From Paracentrotus lividus (lineage: Eukaryota; Echinodermata; Echinoidea; Camarodonta; Echinidae), in assembly GCA_940671915.1 (NCBI GenBank), contig CALNVZ010003435.1:17830415-17894414 (forward strand): a stretch of 64,000 bases of DNA, written 5' to 3'. A program made the translations under genes and the position numbers. Positions 1 through 11,109 of the stretch are shown here, in pieces (the first letter of the stretch is position 1; every line of letters starts with the position of its first letter). The notes below the pieces were generated by a model. It saw nothing but the letters and a program-made list of their open reading frames with translations, did not search any database and was not told where the DNA came from.

Positions 1-1073
1 AAGTTCGAAGCGTTTTTGATGGCCTCGTATTCGCTACCTGAGGATACATTTCGCTATATAAAAAAAGAACATTTTCGTTAAAAAAAAATTTTTACTTCGA
101 TAAAATAGAAATGAATGAAATAAGTGGTCAAGGATATCGAGATTGCGGAAAAAAAACTCTTAAATCTTCAACAGCTTAGTAAATAGTTCTTCCCACCCCG
201 CTAAAAAAAAAAAATAAATAAATAAATAAAAATTTGGGGCTGCGGCCAAAAAATTTTTTAGGGGCAATTTTTATTATTATTTTTTTTTATTTTTTCATTT
301 TACTTTTCAATTCACATTATTTCAACATGAAAAAATAAATTAAAAATGGGGGGGGGGGGGGCTCAAAAAAATTTTTGGGCCGATTTTTTTTTTTTTTTTT
401 TTTTTTTGAACTTTTTCCTAAAGGAAATTATAGTTTTTCCCCCTCGTGATCATATTTTCCGCCGAGCGTTTCGCGCTTCGGGAAAAATATAACCCGCTTC
501 GGGAAAATATAAATCCGGTCGGTCCAAAGAATGTTATAATTACACACCCCATCAGTCAACTATCTGTATAACCAATGTAGTGTTTCAACAGTTTTTGTTT
601 TCTATATTATTGATTTTTGCTTTGACTTCAGTTTATATTTGTATTTGTTAGCCGATTATTTTATTCTTAAATTTTTGATCCTTTAGGTGGCGGCCCCAAA
701 TTAAAAACCAGGTTTGATATATGAATAGCGAATTCTTGCGCAGGCTAATTTTGTGTACTCTACAAAAGTGGGCATTGCACACGTGAAGCATGCGTTATTT
801 TCGGATTTCTTTTTTTTTTTTTTTTTTTTTGTGGCATAATGGAAAGTTGGGAAATATGTGCTTTTTCCATACAATGTATATTGACCTTCCACCCACCGCC
901 CCAAGAATCAATATATTTGTTTATTGTAGCCATTTAAATAGTTGTATACGTTCCTTTTTTCGGACGCAAGTATGAATAAACCCTGTATTTTGTGAAAAAT
1001 TCTACAAAAATAAAAAGTAGTATAAAAAATAAATATATGCATGGAATGTTAATTTATTATTTAAGTTGACATA
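1..1073 (+). repeat. Left long inverted-repeat arm
   Basis: Reverse-complementary to 8368-9407, interrupted by homopolymer length differences. Contains (AAAT)n near 210-230, a G run near 350 and poly-T near 385 and 810. Short open frames here are homopolymer artefacts. Confidence 0.85.
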
Positions 1074-2947
1074 AAGATATGGGAGGATTCGCTAGAAAGC
1101 TCGTACTAGCACAGACTTTATTATAGTAGAGGCCTGCGACAGTATATGATATCATATTACTGATTTGACATTACTTGGACTGTATGTATTGGGGTAGGTG
1201 GTTCAATCGGAGGGTAGGTTTTTGTACACCATTTGGTGATTTTACAAATAAACACTGGTAGCACAGCTATTAGGCAGAAATACAGGGCCATGGCTAAGGG
1301 GGTATATTAGTGACATACATGTACCTTTTCCAACAAACCAGGCATCCAATCATGTGCCTCCAGTTGTAGAAACTAATTAACCAAAATTTTAATTTTTGTA
1401 AAATTCCAATTGGAACTGTAAAAAAAATGGTTTTTGTTTGATTTACCCTTTTTAATAAAACAACGGAGAAAACCAACGACCGCAGTTCATCAAAGCTAGT
1501 GTAGGCCTGTCATATATATGCCAAGTAGCACGAAACTCCTCTTGTCCAACTTAGCCACACTGAGAACTGTACACTAACCCCGTGTAAACTTCATCCCCGG
1601 TATCCCCTAACACTTTGTCAGCAAAGGGTACGTGGGAGTGGCGAATTGCCCCAGTAGAATTTTTACTTAACTCATGAACTATAAGGTAAAAAACCACATT
1701 TTTCGGGTCCTTGGCGAGAAAGGTCTTTTAATTTTCCCTATTAAACTTTTCACAGGTAGTAAACAATATATAATAAACAGAAGAAAAAAAGGAAAGAAAG
1801 TGGACTTCCACACCCAAAATAACTCGGCTTGTTTTTTTTGTTTTGTTTCTTTTTGCCCTATCAGAATTTTTTTTTTTATTTACTGTGTTTACCAGCGGGC
1901 CAAGGCACCCTCTGAAACAAGCTCTAGGGTGATGGCTATTTGGGCATTCCATGTTAACGAGTAACATTGAGAGCGGCTTCAGCATTCATCCACAAACAAA
2001 TGTATTGCAGTTGGAAATTAAAGGTTAATGTTCTTTGTACGTTGTAGAAATTATAAAGATTTACTATTCAGAATTTCAATGCTTAAGCCTCAATTGGTTA
2101 ATTACCACGATTGTTTGGAAGGAAAACGTTTCGACGTTACAACCAAACGGACATGGTGTTTTTGAAATTGAAGCACTAGTTATGGAAANNNNNNNNNNNN
2201 NNNNNNNNNNNNNAAACTCTGTGAAGTTCAAAGATTCTTAACCCCTATTTTTAAATAGGTCTTACTTTATTCTAAGCATTCACAGACAAAAAGTTTTTTT
2301 TTTTTAAAGTACTTGGTGTTGTTTAATTTGGCTAATTGAGTTGTTGCAGATGTTACATTTTAATTGTTACGGACGTTACATGTGTACAAAGTCAATGTAA
2401 ATGATTAAAAAAAAAAAAATTATTCATAAATATATGATTACTTTTACTTTAATTGGATGAAATTAATCTATTTAGCATGATTAAAAAAAAATGAAAAAAA
2501 AAAAACACAAAGAAATACGTAATAAATTTATAAAAAGTTGATCTGTGAAGACTGCTTCAAAGAATATCCGAACCAATAATTAGCACGCTAGGAGCTTTGT
2601 ATAGTAAACTAGAGCAAAAAGGTCTAATTTATGCATAAATTTGCATAATTAATTACCGATTTTACCGAAAATTTAACTATGAGAATTGGTAGCCTATTTC
2701 TAATTACCAAAATTGAAAAAAAAAAAAAAAAAAAAAAAAAAAACATATGTTAACCAATGATCAATTTGCAGTGAATATGTGGTATGATGAAAATCAGTCA
2801 ATTATTTTTCACTGTAGCTTTAACAAATGCATAAATTGTTACGGACGTTACACAAGTCAATGGAAAAATAGAACAAGATTTTAATTATGCATATTCGGGT
2901 TCGTTGACGACATATATTTTTCTTTTCTTTTTCATTCATCTGTGGGG
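1074..2947. other. Interior of giant element, no gene seen
   Basis: AT-rich sequence with poly-A tracts near 2408, 2483 and 2716. The motif TTGTTACGGACGTTACA occurs at about 2363 and 2837 and marks a diverged internal repeat. No open frame with recognisable domains. Confidence 0.5.
2189..2213. other. Assembly gap (25 N)
   Basis: Run of 25 undetermined bases inside the giant element. The frame spanning it is not interpretable. Confidence 0.98.
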
Positions 2948-3139
2948 TGTAACACAAAGACTTACGATTGATAAAAAGTTACGATTGATTTTTTTTTTCT
3001 CGGACGCATCATTTGGAAACCAGGTACAGTCATGGATTAGTATTAGGATATGATCAACTTTCGAGCATCATGTCCATGATGAGGCTACCGAGAAAAAATC
3101 AATCGTAACTTTTTATCAATCGTAAGTCTTTGTGTTACA
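2948..3139. mobile_element. 192-bp MITE with ~55-bp terminal inverted repeats
   Basis: The left end TGTAACACAAAGACTTACG is matched by the reverse complement at the right end. The arms include ATTGATAAAAAGTTACGATTG and a poly-T ending in CTCGG, mirrored as CCGAG plus poly-A. Unrelated sequence of about 80 bp lies between the arms. No coding capacity, so it is a non-autonomous DNA element or foldback nested in the giant element. Confidence 0.8.
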
Positions 3140-3620
3140 CTCTACTGGAGTATGTTTTCTCTTATACAATACCTTGAATAAATATTCTGTTGCATTTTTA
3201 ATGATATAAATTAAGAATTTTACGATTTCTATCATTTTCTGGATTATTATTTTTTAATTGCATTTTGACACACGCACGTTCAAACGACAATATAATTAGT
3301 AAACAAACATTCTGAAGTAAAATCTTTTCAGATCCCAGAGGTATAGGAACACCCCTAAACAAATATAGTGGTAAAAAAAATTACAATTAATGTGAATATT
3401 AGCACCTATGTCTATTTTGATATGGAATTGCCCATATATGGGTTTACGGTGACAGTGTTGGGTCTTTTTGCGAGAAGAAATACAGTTCACACTTGATATT
3501 GCCATTTCTCAACTTTTATTGCCACTGGGGGATATTCCCAGTCATAGCATCATTTACAACGTGTACTTGTCAATCAATTTGTCAACACAGCAATATTTAT
3601 CAAGTCAAAATCAACCAACG
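3140..3620. other. AT-rich spacer, no gene seen
   Basis: Unique-looking AT-rich sequence. The 69-residue minus frame here shows no family signature. Confidence 0.4.
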
Positions 3621-3960
3621 TATGCCTCATCTGAGGAGGCCCAATAAAAAGCGGGAACCGGATCACGTGACCTCTCGGAAGGAAGATATCCGACCGGAAT
3701 TCCAGGACATGTGTTTCCAGGGGGCAGTTCCCTTATACATATATCATTCAATTCAATTGTATATAAACATACATTTTCCATTATTCATCAATTCAATAAA
3801 AGGTTTATCTCATGTGTCGCATATCAGGAGGGGAGGGCTCAGACCGAACGTGAATTCTGGGAGGGGAAAACCTGGTCATGTGACTTCCGCGGAGGAAGAC
3901 ATCCAGCCGGGGTTCCAAGAAGGAGACTTAGAACGTTAGGTTCCCCTCCCCAATGTATTC
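3621..3960 (+). repeat. Diverged tandem duplication (~190-bp unit, two copies)
   Basis: Two related blocks at about 3625-3760 and 3811-3950 each run: TCATCTGAGGAGG-like, a block ending in CACGTGACC or CATGTGACTTCCG, a GGAAGAYATCC motif, then AATTC/GGTTCC. A stretch of ATTCAATTC separates them. No protein family recognised. Confidence 0.6.
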
Positions 3961-4029
3961 TTACCAAAGTATAGAGTCCCTCCTCCTGGTTTTAAAATTC
4001 TGGTCTACATCAGAAAAAGCCAACGAACT

Positions 4030-4890
4030 TAATCCGAATCAACCAGACTCAGCCAAATCAATCAATCAATCAGGCCCATCAAGGCAACGTAACAAGCCCA
4101 CCCAACCAACCAAAATAAAGTATTTTGAACACTTACATGATATATTGTGTCAATAAATTCAATTAATTCAAACCCATCCAGCCAACTACAAAGCCCATCC
4201 AACCAACCAAAAGAAATATTTTGAACCTTACATAATAATGACAATAAATTTCAATTCAAGCCCATCCAACCACCAAATTAACATGTTTTGTACACTTAAA
4301 TGATATAGTGTCAATACAATGTATATTCAATTCAATTCAAGCTCATCTAGCCAACCAAACAAGACCATCGAACCAACCAATAAAATATCTTGTACACTTC
4401 ACGATAGTGTCAATAGATTCAATTCAAACCAACCAAATTGAAATATTTTATACACTTACAAGATATATAATGTTCAATAAACTCTATTCAATTCAAGGCC
4501 CATCTAGCCAACCAAATTGAATTATTTTGTACACTTTCACGATAGTTTCAATAGCTTCAATTCAAGCCAACCAAATTAAAATATTGTATACACGTACAAG
4601 ATATATAGTGTCAATAAATTCAATTCAAGCCCATCCAGCCCATCCAGCCAACCAAACAAGACATCGAACCAACAATAAAATCTTGTACACTTACAGATAG
4701 TGTCAATAGATTCAATTCAAACCAACCAAATTAAATATTTTGTACACTTACAAGATATATAGTGTCAATAAATTCTATTCAATTCAAGCCCATCTAGCCA
4801 ACCAAATTGAATTATTTTGTACACTTTACACGATAGTGTCAATAGCTTCAATTCAAACCAACTAAATGAAAATGTACACACTTACAAGAT
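4030..4890 (+). repeat. Degenerate satellite block 1 (~95-bp unit)
   Basis: Each unit contains CCATCCAACCAACCAAA, then AAATATTTTGTACACTTACA, then GATATATAGTGTCAATAAATT and CAATTCAATTCAAGC. Units are degenerate with frequent small indels. Short frames of the FVHLH type are generated by this repeat and are not genes. Confidence 0.9.
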
Positions 4891-4895
4891 ATATA

Positions 4896-5733
4896 CACTG
4901 AAAAGATAACTTTGTCACAAAGCAGATTAATTCGTCAATCGGGTAAAATAATTTGTTTTGCGATATAACTGTGAAAATGACAACTCATGGTTAGATACAT
5001 AACAAATTGACGAGCACTATTACAAATTTCAACTGGTGTTGACAAAAACAAACTTGCGCATGACTGATTTATTTGCGTGACGACTCTTCGCAACCCGTAA
5101 TTGACAAATTCCTCTTCGCAGTCATGTAGAAATGACGATTTTAAGTCGGCCATAACGAATTATATACAAATTATTTGCTGAAAAACAAATCAATTTTGTT
5201 GACGCAAAATGCATGACAAATTAGCTCCTGAAGACAGTTTGGGAACCCCGCACATAATCAGCGTCTTCGAATCACTCGCGCCGGTCGCCGTGATTTAGCT
5301 GCGAGGCAAGGCTTGAGTAGATCGAAAAAGGTAAACTATTATACTAAAAAAATAAATTTGAATTTGTTTCCTCAGGAATTCGAAGGTTCTATTAAAACTG
5401 AAAAAAATATAACTATCTGTATTGCTTTGTTATTACAGGTTGTTTTTCTGACGTTACATGGACAATTAAACGTCAAAATGCAGTACAAATTGATGAATGA
5501 AAAAAACAAATTGAAAAATGAGAATGAGGAATTAAAATGTGCAATGACAAACTTTGAAAAAGGTTGTCAAAATTAGAACCACTTTTCATGACAAATTAAA
5601 ATTCGTCATGTTATGATGCATGACAAATCTATAATGACAATCTTTGGCATGACAAATTTATTAATTTGTTAAATTAAACACATTAATTGACAAATTTATA
5701 TTTGTCAATTGACAAAGTTTATCTTTTCAGTCG
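4896..5733. mobile_element. 838-bp TIR element inserted in the satellite
   Basis: The left end CACTGAAAAGATAACTTTG is mirrored at the right end (AAGTTTATCTTTTCAGTCG). Both sides are flanked by TA, and the satellite phrase GATATATA / TAGTGT resumes across the insertion, so a TA target duplication is likely. Subterminal TGACAAATT / AATTTGTCA repeats are frequent. It contains an 87-residue plus-strand frame (5313-5576) that resembles no transposase I know. Confidence 0.75.
5313..5576 (+). CDS. Unrecognised 87-aa open frame inside TIR element
   Basis: Has a lysine-rich start, a hydrophobic stretch around residues 29-42 (ITICIALLLQVVFLTL) and a charged, coiled-coil-like C-terminus (EKNKLKNENEELK). 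No family recognised. It sits wholly inside a non-autonomous element with no visible promoter, so it may simply be an unstopped frame. The coiled-coil segment is the only hint of a real protein. Confidence 0.2.
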   Translation: MSRSKKVNYYTKKINLNLFPQEFEGSIKTEKNITICIALLLQVVFLTLHGQLNVKMQYKLMNEKNKLKNENEELKCAMTNFEKGCQN

Positions 5734-5739
5734 TAGTGT

Positions 5740-7620
5740 TCAATAAATTCAAATCGATTCAAGCCCATCCAGCCAACTAAACAAGCTCATCGAACCAACC
5801 AATGAAATATATTGTAAAGTTACATGATTGTTCAATAGTTCAAGTTCAAACCAACAAATGAAGATATTTTGTACACTTACAAGATATATAGTGTCAAAAA
5901 ATTCAATTCAATTCAAGCCCATCCAGCCAAACAAACAAGCTCGTCCAACCAACCAAATTAAATATTTTGTACACTTACATAATATATTGTCAATAAATCA
6001 AGTCAATTCAAGGCCATCCAGCCAACCAAACAAGCCCATTCAACACAAAAATGAAATATTTTGCACCCTTACACGATAGTGTCATTAGCTTCAATTCAAG
6101 CCCATCCAACCAACCAAATTTAAAATGTTTTGTACACTTACATGATTTATAGTGTCAATAAATTCTATTCAACTCAACCCATCCGCCAACCAAACAACCC
6201 GTCCAACCAACCAAAATGAACTATTTTGTAAACTTACATGATTGTGTCAATAGATTCGATTCAAACCAACCAAATTAAAATATTTTGTACACTTACAAGA
6301 TATATTGTGTCAATAAATTCAATTCAATTCAAGTCCATCCAGCCAACCAAACAAGCCCTTCCAACAACAAAATTAAATATTTGTACACTTACATAATATA
6401 TTGTCAATAAATTTAGGTCAATTTAAGACCATCCAGCCAACCAAAACAAGCCCATCCAACCAACCAAAATGAAATATTTTGTACACTTACACGATAGTAC
6501 CATAGCTTCAATTCGAACAAACCAAATTAAAATATTGATACACTTCAAGATATTAGTGTCAATAAATTCAATTCAATTGAAGCCAATCCAGCCAACCCAC
6601 AAGCTCGTCCAACCAACCAAATTAAAATATTTTGTACACTTACAAGATATATAGTGTCAATAAATTCAATTCAACTCAAGCCCATCCAGCCAACCAAACA
6701 AACCCGTCCAACCAACCAAAATGAAATATTTTGTAAACTTACATGATTGTGTCAATAGATTCGATTCAAAACAACCAAATTAAAAAATTTTGTACACTTA
6801 CAAGATATATTGTGTCAATAAATTCAATTCAATTCAAGTCCATCCAGCCAACCAAACAAGCTCTTCCAACCAACAAAATTAAAATATTTTGTACACTTAC
6901 ATAATATATTGTCAATAAATTTAGGTCAATTCAAGACCATCCAGCCAACCAAACAAGCCCATCCAACCAACCAAAATGAAATATTTTGTACACTTACACG
7001 ATAGTGACCATAGCTTCAATTCGAACAAACCAAATTAAAATATTTGATACACTTCAAGATATATAGTGTCAATAAATTCAATTCAATTGAAGCCAATCCA
7101 GCAACCAAACAAGCCCATCCAACCAACCAATAAATATTTTGTACACTTACATATAATGTCAGAGAATTCAATTCAAGCCCATCCATCCACCAAATAAAAT
7201 ATTTTGTACACAACGTGATATATGGTGTCAACAAATTCAATTCAATTCAAGCCATCAGGCCAACCAACAAGCCCATCCAACCAACCAAAGAAATAATTTT
7301 GTACACTTCCACATATTGTCAATAAATTCAATCCAAGCCCATCCAACCAACCAATCAAAATATTTTGTACACTTGCACGAAATATAGTGTCACTATATAT
7401 TTCAATTCAGATCAAGCCCATCAGGCAAACATAACAAGGCCATCCAACAACAAATTTAAATATTTGTTGTTACTTGTATATTGTCAACAAATTCAATTCA
7501 ATTAAGCCCATTGCGGCCAAACATAACAAGCCCATCCAACCAACCGACATAATGTTTCATTCACTAACATGATATATAGTGCCAATAAATTCAATTCATC
7601 CAATCCAATAACAACTATTT
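5740..7620 (+). repeat. Degenerate satellite block 2 (~95-bp unit)
   Basis: Continues block 1 after the TIR insertion with the same unit (CCAACCAAAC, TTTTGTACACTTACA, GTGTCAATAAATTCAATTC). Two roughly 350-450-bp higher-order stretches look alike (about 6180-6540 and 6670-7050), which suggests recent multi-unit duplication. Confidence 0.9.
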
Positions 7621-7639
7621 ATAACTGGGGAGGGAGGGC

Positions 7640-8266
7640 AAATTAGCGTCTGATATCCCCAAGGCTGAATTGAGAATGAGCTCAAGTTCCCAATCTAGCG
7701 CGTATTGCGCGCGTCTCCACAATCATTCAATGCCTTTCATCGGCTCTTGTCCGCGTAGAGGTGGTACCCGCGGCGTCATTGCTAAGCTATCACCAGGACG
7801 CAACCTCGCGTCGATTATTATGCCATTATAACCAATCCACTGACTTGTTGCTGGGGGCGTGTTCTCATGAATTTCCCGCCTATGCAAAAACCAATTGAAA
7901 AATATACAGCAAAAAACTAGCTCGTGAAGATATTTATCGTCCGTCGGCCTGGGTCGCAGTGTGACGAAAATATAGTATCCTACAGGAAGATGGATTTGAC
8001 AGCTATATACAAATTAGCGTCTGATATCCCCCATGGGCCCAAGGCTGAATTGAGAATGAGCTCAAGTTTCCCATCTAGCGCGTATTGCGCGCGTCTCCAC
8101 AATCATTCAATGCCTTTCAATGGCTCTTGTCCGCGTAGAGGTGGTACCCGCGGCGTCATTGCTAAGCTATCACCAAGGACGCAACCTCGCGTCGATTATT
8201 TGCCATTATTAACCAATCACTGACTTGTTGCTGGGGCGTGTTCTCATGAATTTCCGCCTATGCAAA
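7640..8266 (+). repeat. Direct duplication of a ~250-bp block
   Basis: AAATTAGCGTCTGATATCCC begins both copies (7640-7887 and 8011-8266). Each runs through GCGCGTATTGCGCGCG, GAGGTGGTACCCGCGGCG and GGGGCGTGTTCTCATGAATT. Spacing is 371 bp. More GC-rich than its surroundings. The 99-residue frame over copy 2 has no recognisable family. Confidence 0.85.
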
Positions 8267-8367
8267 TGCATGCGCATATATCTGGTGGCAGTATATTGCC
8301 ATCAATATGCCCATTCTCTTGAGATCTGCATTCTCTCGCAAATGGATTTATTCGATAATTAGAATCG

Positions 8368-8602
8368 TATGTCAAAGCTAAATAATAAATTACATTCCAT
8401 GCATATATTTATTTTTTATACTACTTTTTATTTTTGTAGAATTTTTCACAAAATACAGGTTTATTCATACATTGCGTCCGAAAAAGAACTATACACTATT
8501 TAAATGGCTACCAAATAAACAAATATATGATTCTTGGGGCGTGGGTGGAGGTCAATATTACATGTATGGAAAAAGCACATATCCTCAACTTTCATTATGC
8601 CA

Positions 8603-8644
<42 letters not shown>

Positions 8645-9011
8645 GAAAATAACGCATGCTTCAGTGTGCAATGCCCACTTTTGTAGAGTACACAAAATTA
8701 GCCTGCGCAAGAATTCGCTATTCATATATCACCTGGTTATGGGCCGCCATAAAGGATCAAAATTAAGAATAAAATAAATCGGCTAACAAAGACAAATATA
8801 AACTGAAGTCAAAGCAAAAATCAATAATATGAAAACAAAACTGTGAAACACTACATGTTATACAGATATTGACTGATGGGGTGTGTAATATAACATTCTT
8901 TGGACCGCCGGATTTATATTTTCCGGAGCGGTTATATTTTCCCGAAGCGCGAAACGCTTCGGGAAAATATGATCACGAGGGAAAAATATAATTCCTTTAG
9001 GGCAAAAGTCT

Positions 9012-9044
<33 letters not shown>

Positions 9045-9407
9045 GGCCCAAAAATTTTGAGCCCCCCCCCCCCCCCAATTTTAATTTATTTTTTCATGTG
9101 AAATAATGTGAAATTGAAAAGTAAAATGAAAACAATAAAAAAAAATAATAATAAAAATTGCCCCTAAAATTTTTTGGCCGCCCCAAATTTTATTTATTTA
9201 TTTATTTTTTTTTTTTAGGGGGGGAAGAACTATTTACTAACTGTTGAAGATTTAAGAGTTTTTTTCCGCAATCTCGATATCCTGACACTTATTTTCATTC
9301 ATTTCTATTTTATCGAAGTAAAATTTTTTTAACGAAAATGTTCTTTTTTATATAGCGAAATGATCCTCAGGTAGCGAATACGAGGCATTCAAAAACGCTT
9401 CGAACTT
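8368..9407 (-). repeat. Right long inverted-repeat arm
   Basis: Mirror of 1-1073. It contains a perfect-looking hairpin, CCCGAAGCG CGAAA CGCTTCGGG, near 8941-8963, plus a long poly-A at about 8602-8640 and a C run near 9062. The lysine-rich frames seen here come from poly-A and are not genes. Confidence 0.85.
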
Positions 9408-9523
9408 TAGCATGAATAATTCATTGTTTGTTTGAATGAGAATCAAAGTCAACAGTAATTTGGCGAAGAAAAGGTAGACATTTAATCCCAGTAACTACTT
9501 TCTGATATGCACACGGCCCAATT

Positions 9524-10438
9524 TCACAAAAATATAGTCAATGATAATCTTAATAATATAAGTAATACCATCAATGTGACGAAAGACATTGCAAGTCTTA
9601 TTAAACCAGAATTTCCCTTCGTTGGAAAAGAGTTGAATATTGTTGGTAATACACTCGACAAATCATAATTAGGCGTAAATGTATAAAGAGAGGATAATGA
9701 TGTTGTACCCTGTGTGCTTTTGGGGGCGGGACAAGGATCTGACATATTGGTTAAGTGGATATTTTGGATGGGGTCAAATGCAAAATCATGACATTCGCAT
9801 ACGTCTTTGTCTTGTCTAGAAGTGGACGAACAGCAATATATAATATCGCTCTTTAATCTCACCCATATCTTCTGGATTAAAGTTCCACCGTTTTCGTTTG
9901 GGGAATTCACTGGTGGCAGTCTTATGCCATTTTGATAACACAATATTTGCCCCGGAAGATTCCCTACAGAAGCTGTACATCGTAGCGATATCCATTCGTT
10001 ACCAGTATATTCACTACTGATTTGACAGGACACTTTACCCGGAGGAAAATCTACATACAACCCAATCTTCTTATCCGTCCAAAACACTCCATTCATATAA
10101 GCAGTAAGGATGTACGTACCAGCATCATCTCTTATAACAGGATCAATGATAAGATGAAGAGTGCAATTGTCATTTTTGGTATCATTGTAATTCTTGAATT
10201 TTTGATTGGTAGGCAGTGATATTGATTCTGGTTTTGCTGAATCGAACAATGGCATTCTATATCCATATTGTAAAGTTACCCGACTACTATCACATTGATA
10301 TTGAAAAGTCAGTGGTAACGTTTCTCCCTCCATGACTTCCAGTATGGTAGACTCACATTCTCTGAACAATGTTAGCAATAATATTATGTATATAACGAAA
10401 AAGATCACTTCATACTTAACTTCTTTTGGCTTAAACAT
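9524..10438 (-). CDS. Two-Ig-domain cell-surface protein, copy 1 (hydrophobic C-terminal anchor)
   Basis: Single-exon gene of 304 residues from the chosen Met. The frame opens 22 codons earlier (10504), but the inner Met aligns without gaps with the start of the paralogue at 47550. Residues ~11-27 form a hydrophobic signal peptide. Domain 1 (~31-130) is V/I-like: Cys49, then DDAGTYILTAY, where the usual second Cys is Leu, and Cys92 is nearby instead. Domain 2 (~133-210) is C2-like with Cys154 and Cys202/203. The usual Trp is replaced by Cys167 (CYQNG). A Cys-rich hinge (214, 216) and Ser/Thr-rich stalk follow. The chain ends in a hydrophobic segment (~282-304) containing two Arg and no cytoplasmic tail. 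NxS/T sites are at 85, 91 and 231. Inferred role: ligand binding at the cell surface, either GPI-anchored or partnered through the charged membrane segment. Ligand unknown. Confidence 0.8.
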   Translation of the reverse strand: MFKPKEVKYEVIFFVIYIILLLTLFRECESTILEVMEGETLPLTFQYQCDSSRVTLQYGYRMPLFDSAKPESISLPTNQKFKNYNDTKNDNCTLHLIIDPVIRDDAGTYILTAYMNGVFWTDKKIGLYVDFPPGKVSCQISSEYTGNEWISLRCTASVGNLPGQILCYQNGIRLPPVNSPNENGGTLIQKIWVRLKSDIIYCCSSTSRQDKDVCECHDFAFDPIQNIHLTNMSDPCPAPKSTQGTTSLSSLYTFTPNYDLSSVLPTIFNSFPTKGNSGLIRLAMSFVTLMVLLILLRLSLTIFL

Positions 10439-10591
10439 ATTGAAATGTTGACTTCTTATAAGAAAAATGCGATTCAAAAGATAATCAAGAATAGTTACAA
10501 TCATTAAAATCTAGTCGAATGATATATTCATCTATTATACAATCGATGAATTTCATAATACACAAACTTGAAAGATGGACCACTAATCTTT

Positions 10592-10780
10592 TTCTGTAAT
10601 GAATGTTATCAATAAACCATGAGAGTTACAAAAATATTATGTAGTTCTAAGTTAAAAGGTACAATTATATTTTAACTGAAATAAGGATTACTTACAGATG
10701 CGTTTGTTTTTTCAGTAAGGTATATTAACAGAGTATCACGTTCAGCGTCGTTAAATTCATATTTGGCACATGACATTTGT
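10592..10780 (-). promoter_or_regulatory. Upstream block of Ig gene 1: possible 5' exon and intron
   Basis: On the minus strand a short open stretch starting MSCAKYEFNDAERDTL ends at TCT followed by GTAAGT (a donor, near 10698). About 100 bases later comes TTCATTACAG (an acceptor, near 10595). Joined directly, the frame closes before the Ig start, so this fits a leader exon better than extra coding sequence. The core GAACGTGATACTCTGTTA is conserved as GAATGTGATACTCTGTTT upstream of copy 2. A second conserved patch, GACATCGCGC, lies at about 10951-10960. Transcription evidence is needed. Confidence 0.35.
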
Positions 10781-11109
10781 TGTATGAAAGCCCAAGAGAA
10801 GAAGTGAGAAAATCACGTTTATTGTCTTTCACAAAATCAGCACTTTGAAAAAAGCAGCCTCCGATGTAAAGTTTGACTTCCAAAATATATGAACTGCACT
10901 CGATTGATCATATCCCGATAACGAGTTATCCTAAGTCCGAAAAGAAATGGCGCGATGTCCCAAGGCTTTGTTGACTGTCTCACATTTGATCCTCGCATAA
11001 GAATTAGCCTATATTTCTATACAGAAATTGCTGCAATACTATCGCACATTTAAAGGCAAGTGGAAGTCTCCTGCAATCCAAAATTAGTGAATCATCTTTA
11101 ATTCAATTG

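Larger units (their letters stand above)
1..9407. mobile_element. Giant (~9.4 kb) non-coding element bounded by ~1-kb inverted repeats
   Basis: The first ~1,073 bases reappear as the reverse complement at 8368-9407. The outer ends match (AAGTTCGAAGCGTTTTTGA on the left, its complement on the right), and so does the inner end (ATATGCATGGAATGT). Both arms carry the same order of landmarks: a TTCGGGAAAATAT motif, a poly-A/poly-G tract and a GGGGTGTGTAAT block. No transposase, integrase or polymerase frame is visible inside. The interior is satellite, nested small elements and one assembly gap. The left end coincides with the window edge, so the left arm may extend further. Long arms resemble foldback or Polinton-derived elements, but no coding evidence supports a class. 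The right arm ends only ~117 bases from the 3' end of the Ig-domain gene. Confidence 0.75.

Noticed and set aside
4030..7620. Regularly repeated units suggesting a CRISPR array
   Set aside because: Units are degenerate, without constant repeats and unique spacers, in an animal genome; it is a satellite.
1..9407. Polinton/Maverick with genes
   Set aside because: Long inverted ends fit, but no polymerase B, integrase, ATPase or protease frames were found in the interior.
10022..10219. Plus-strand 65-residue frame inside Ig gene 1 (and its mirror in gene 2)
   Set aside because: Antisense shadow of the conserved Ig core; it is conserved only because the sense strand is.
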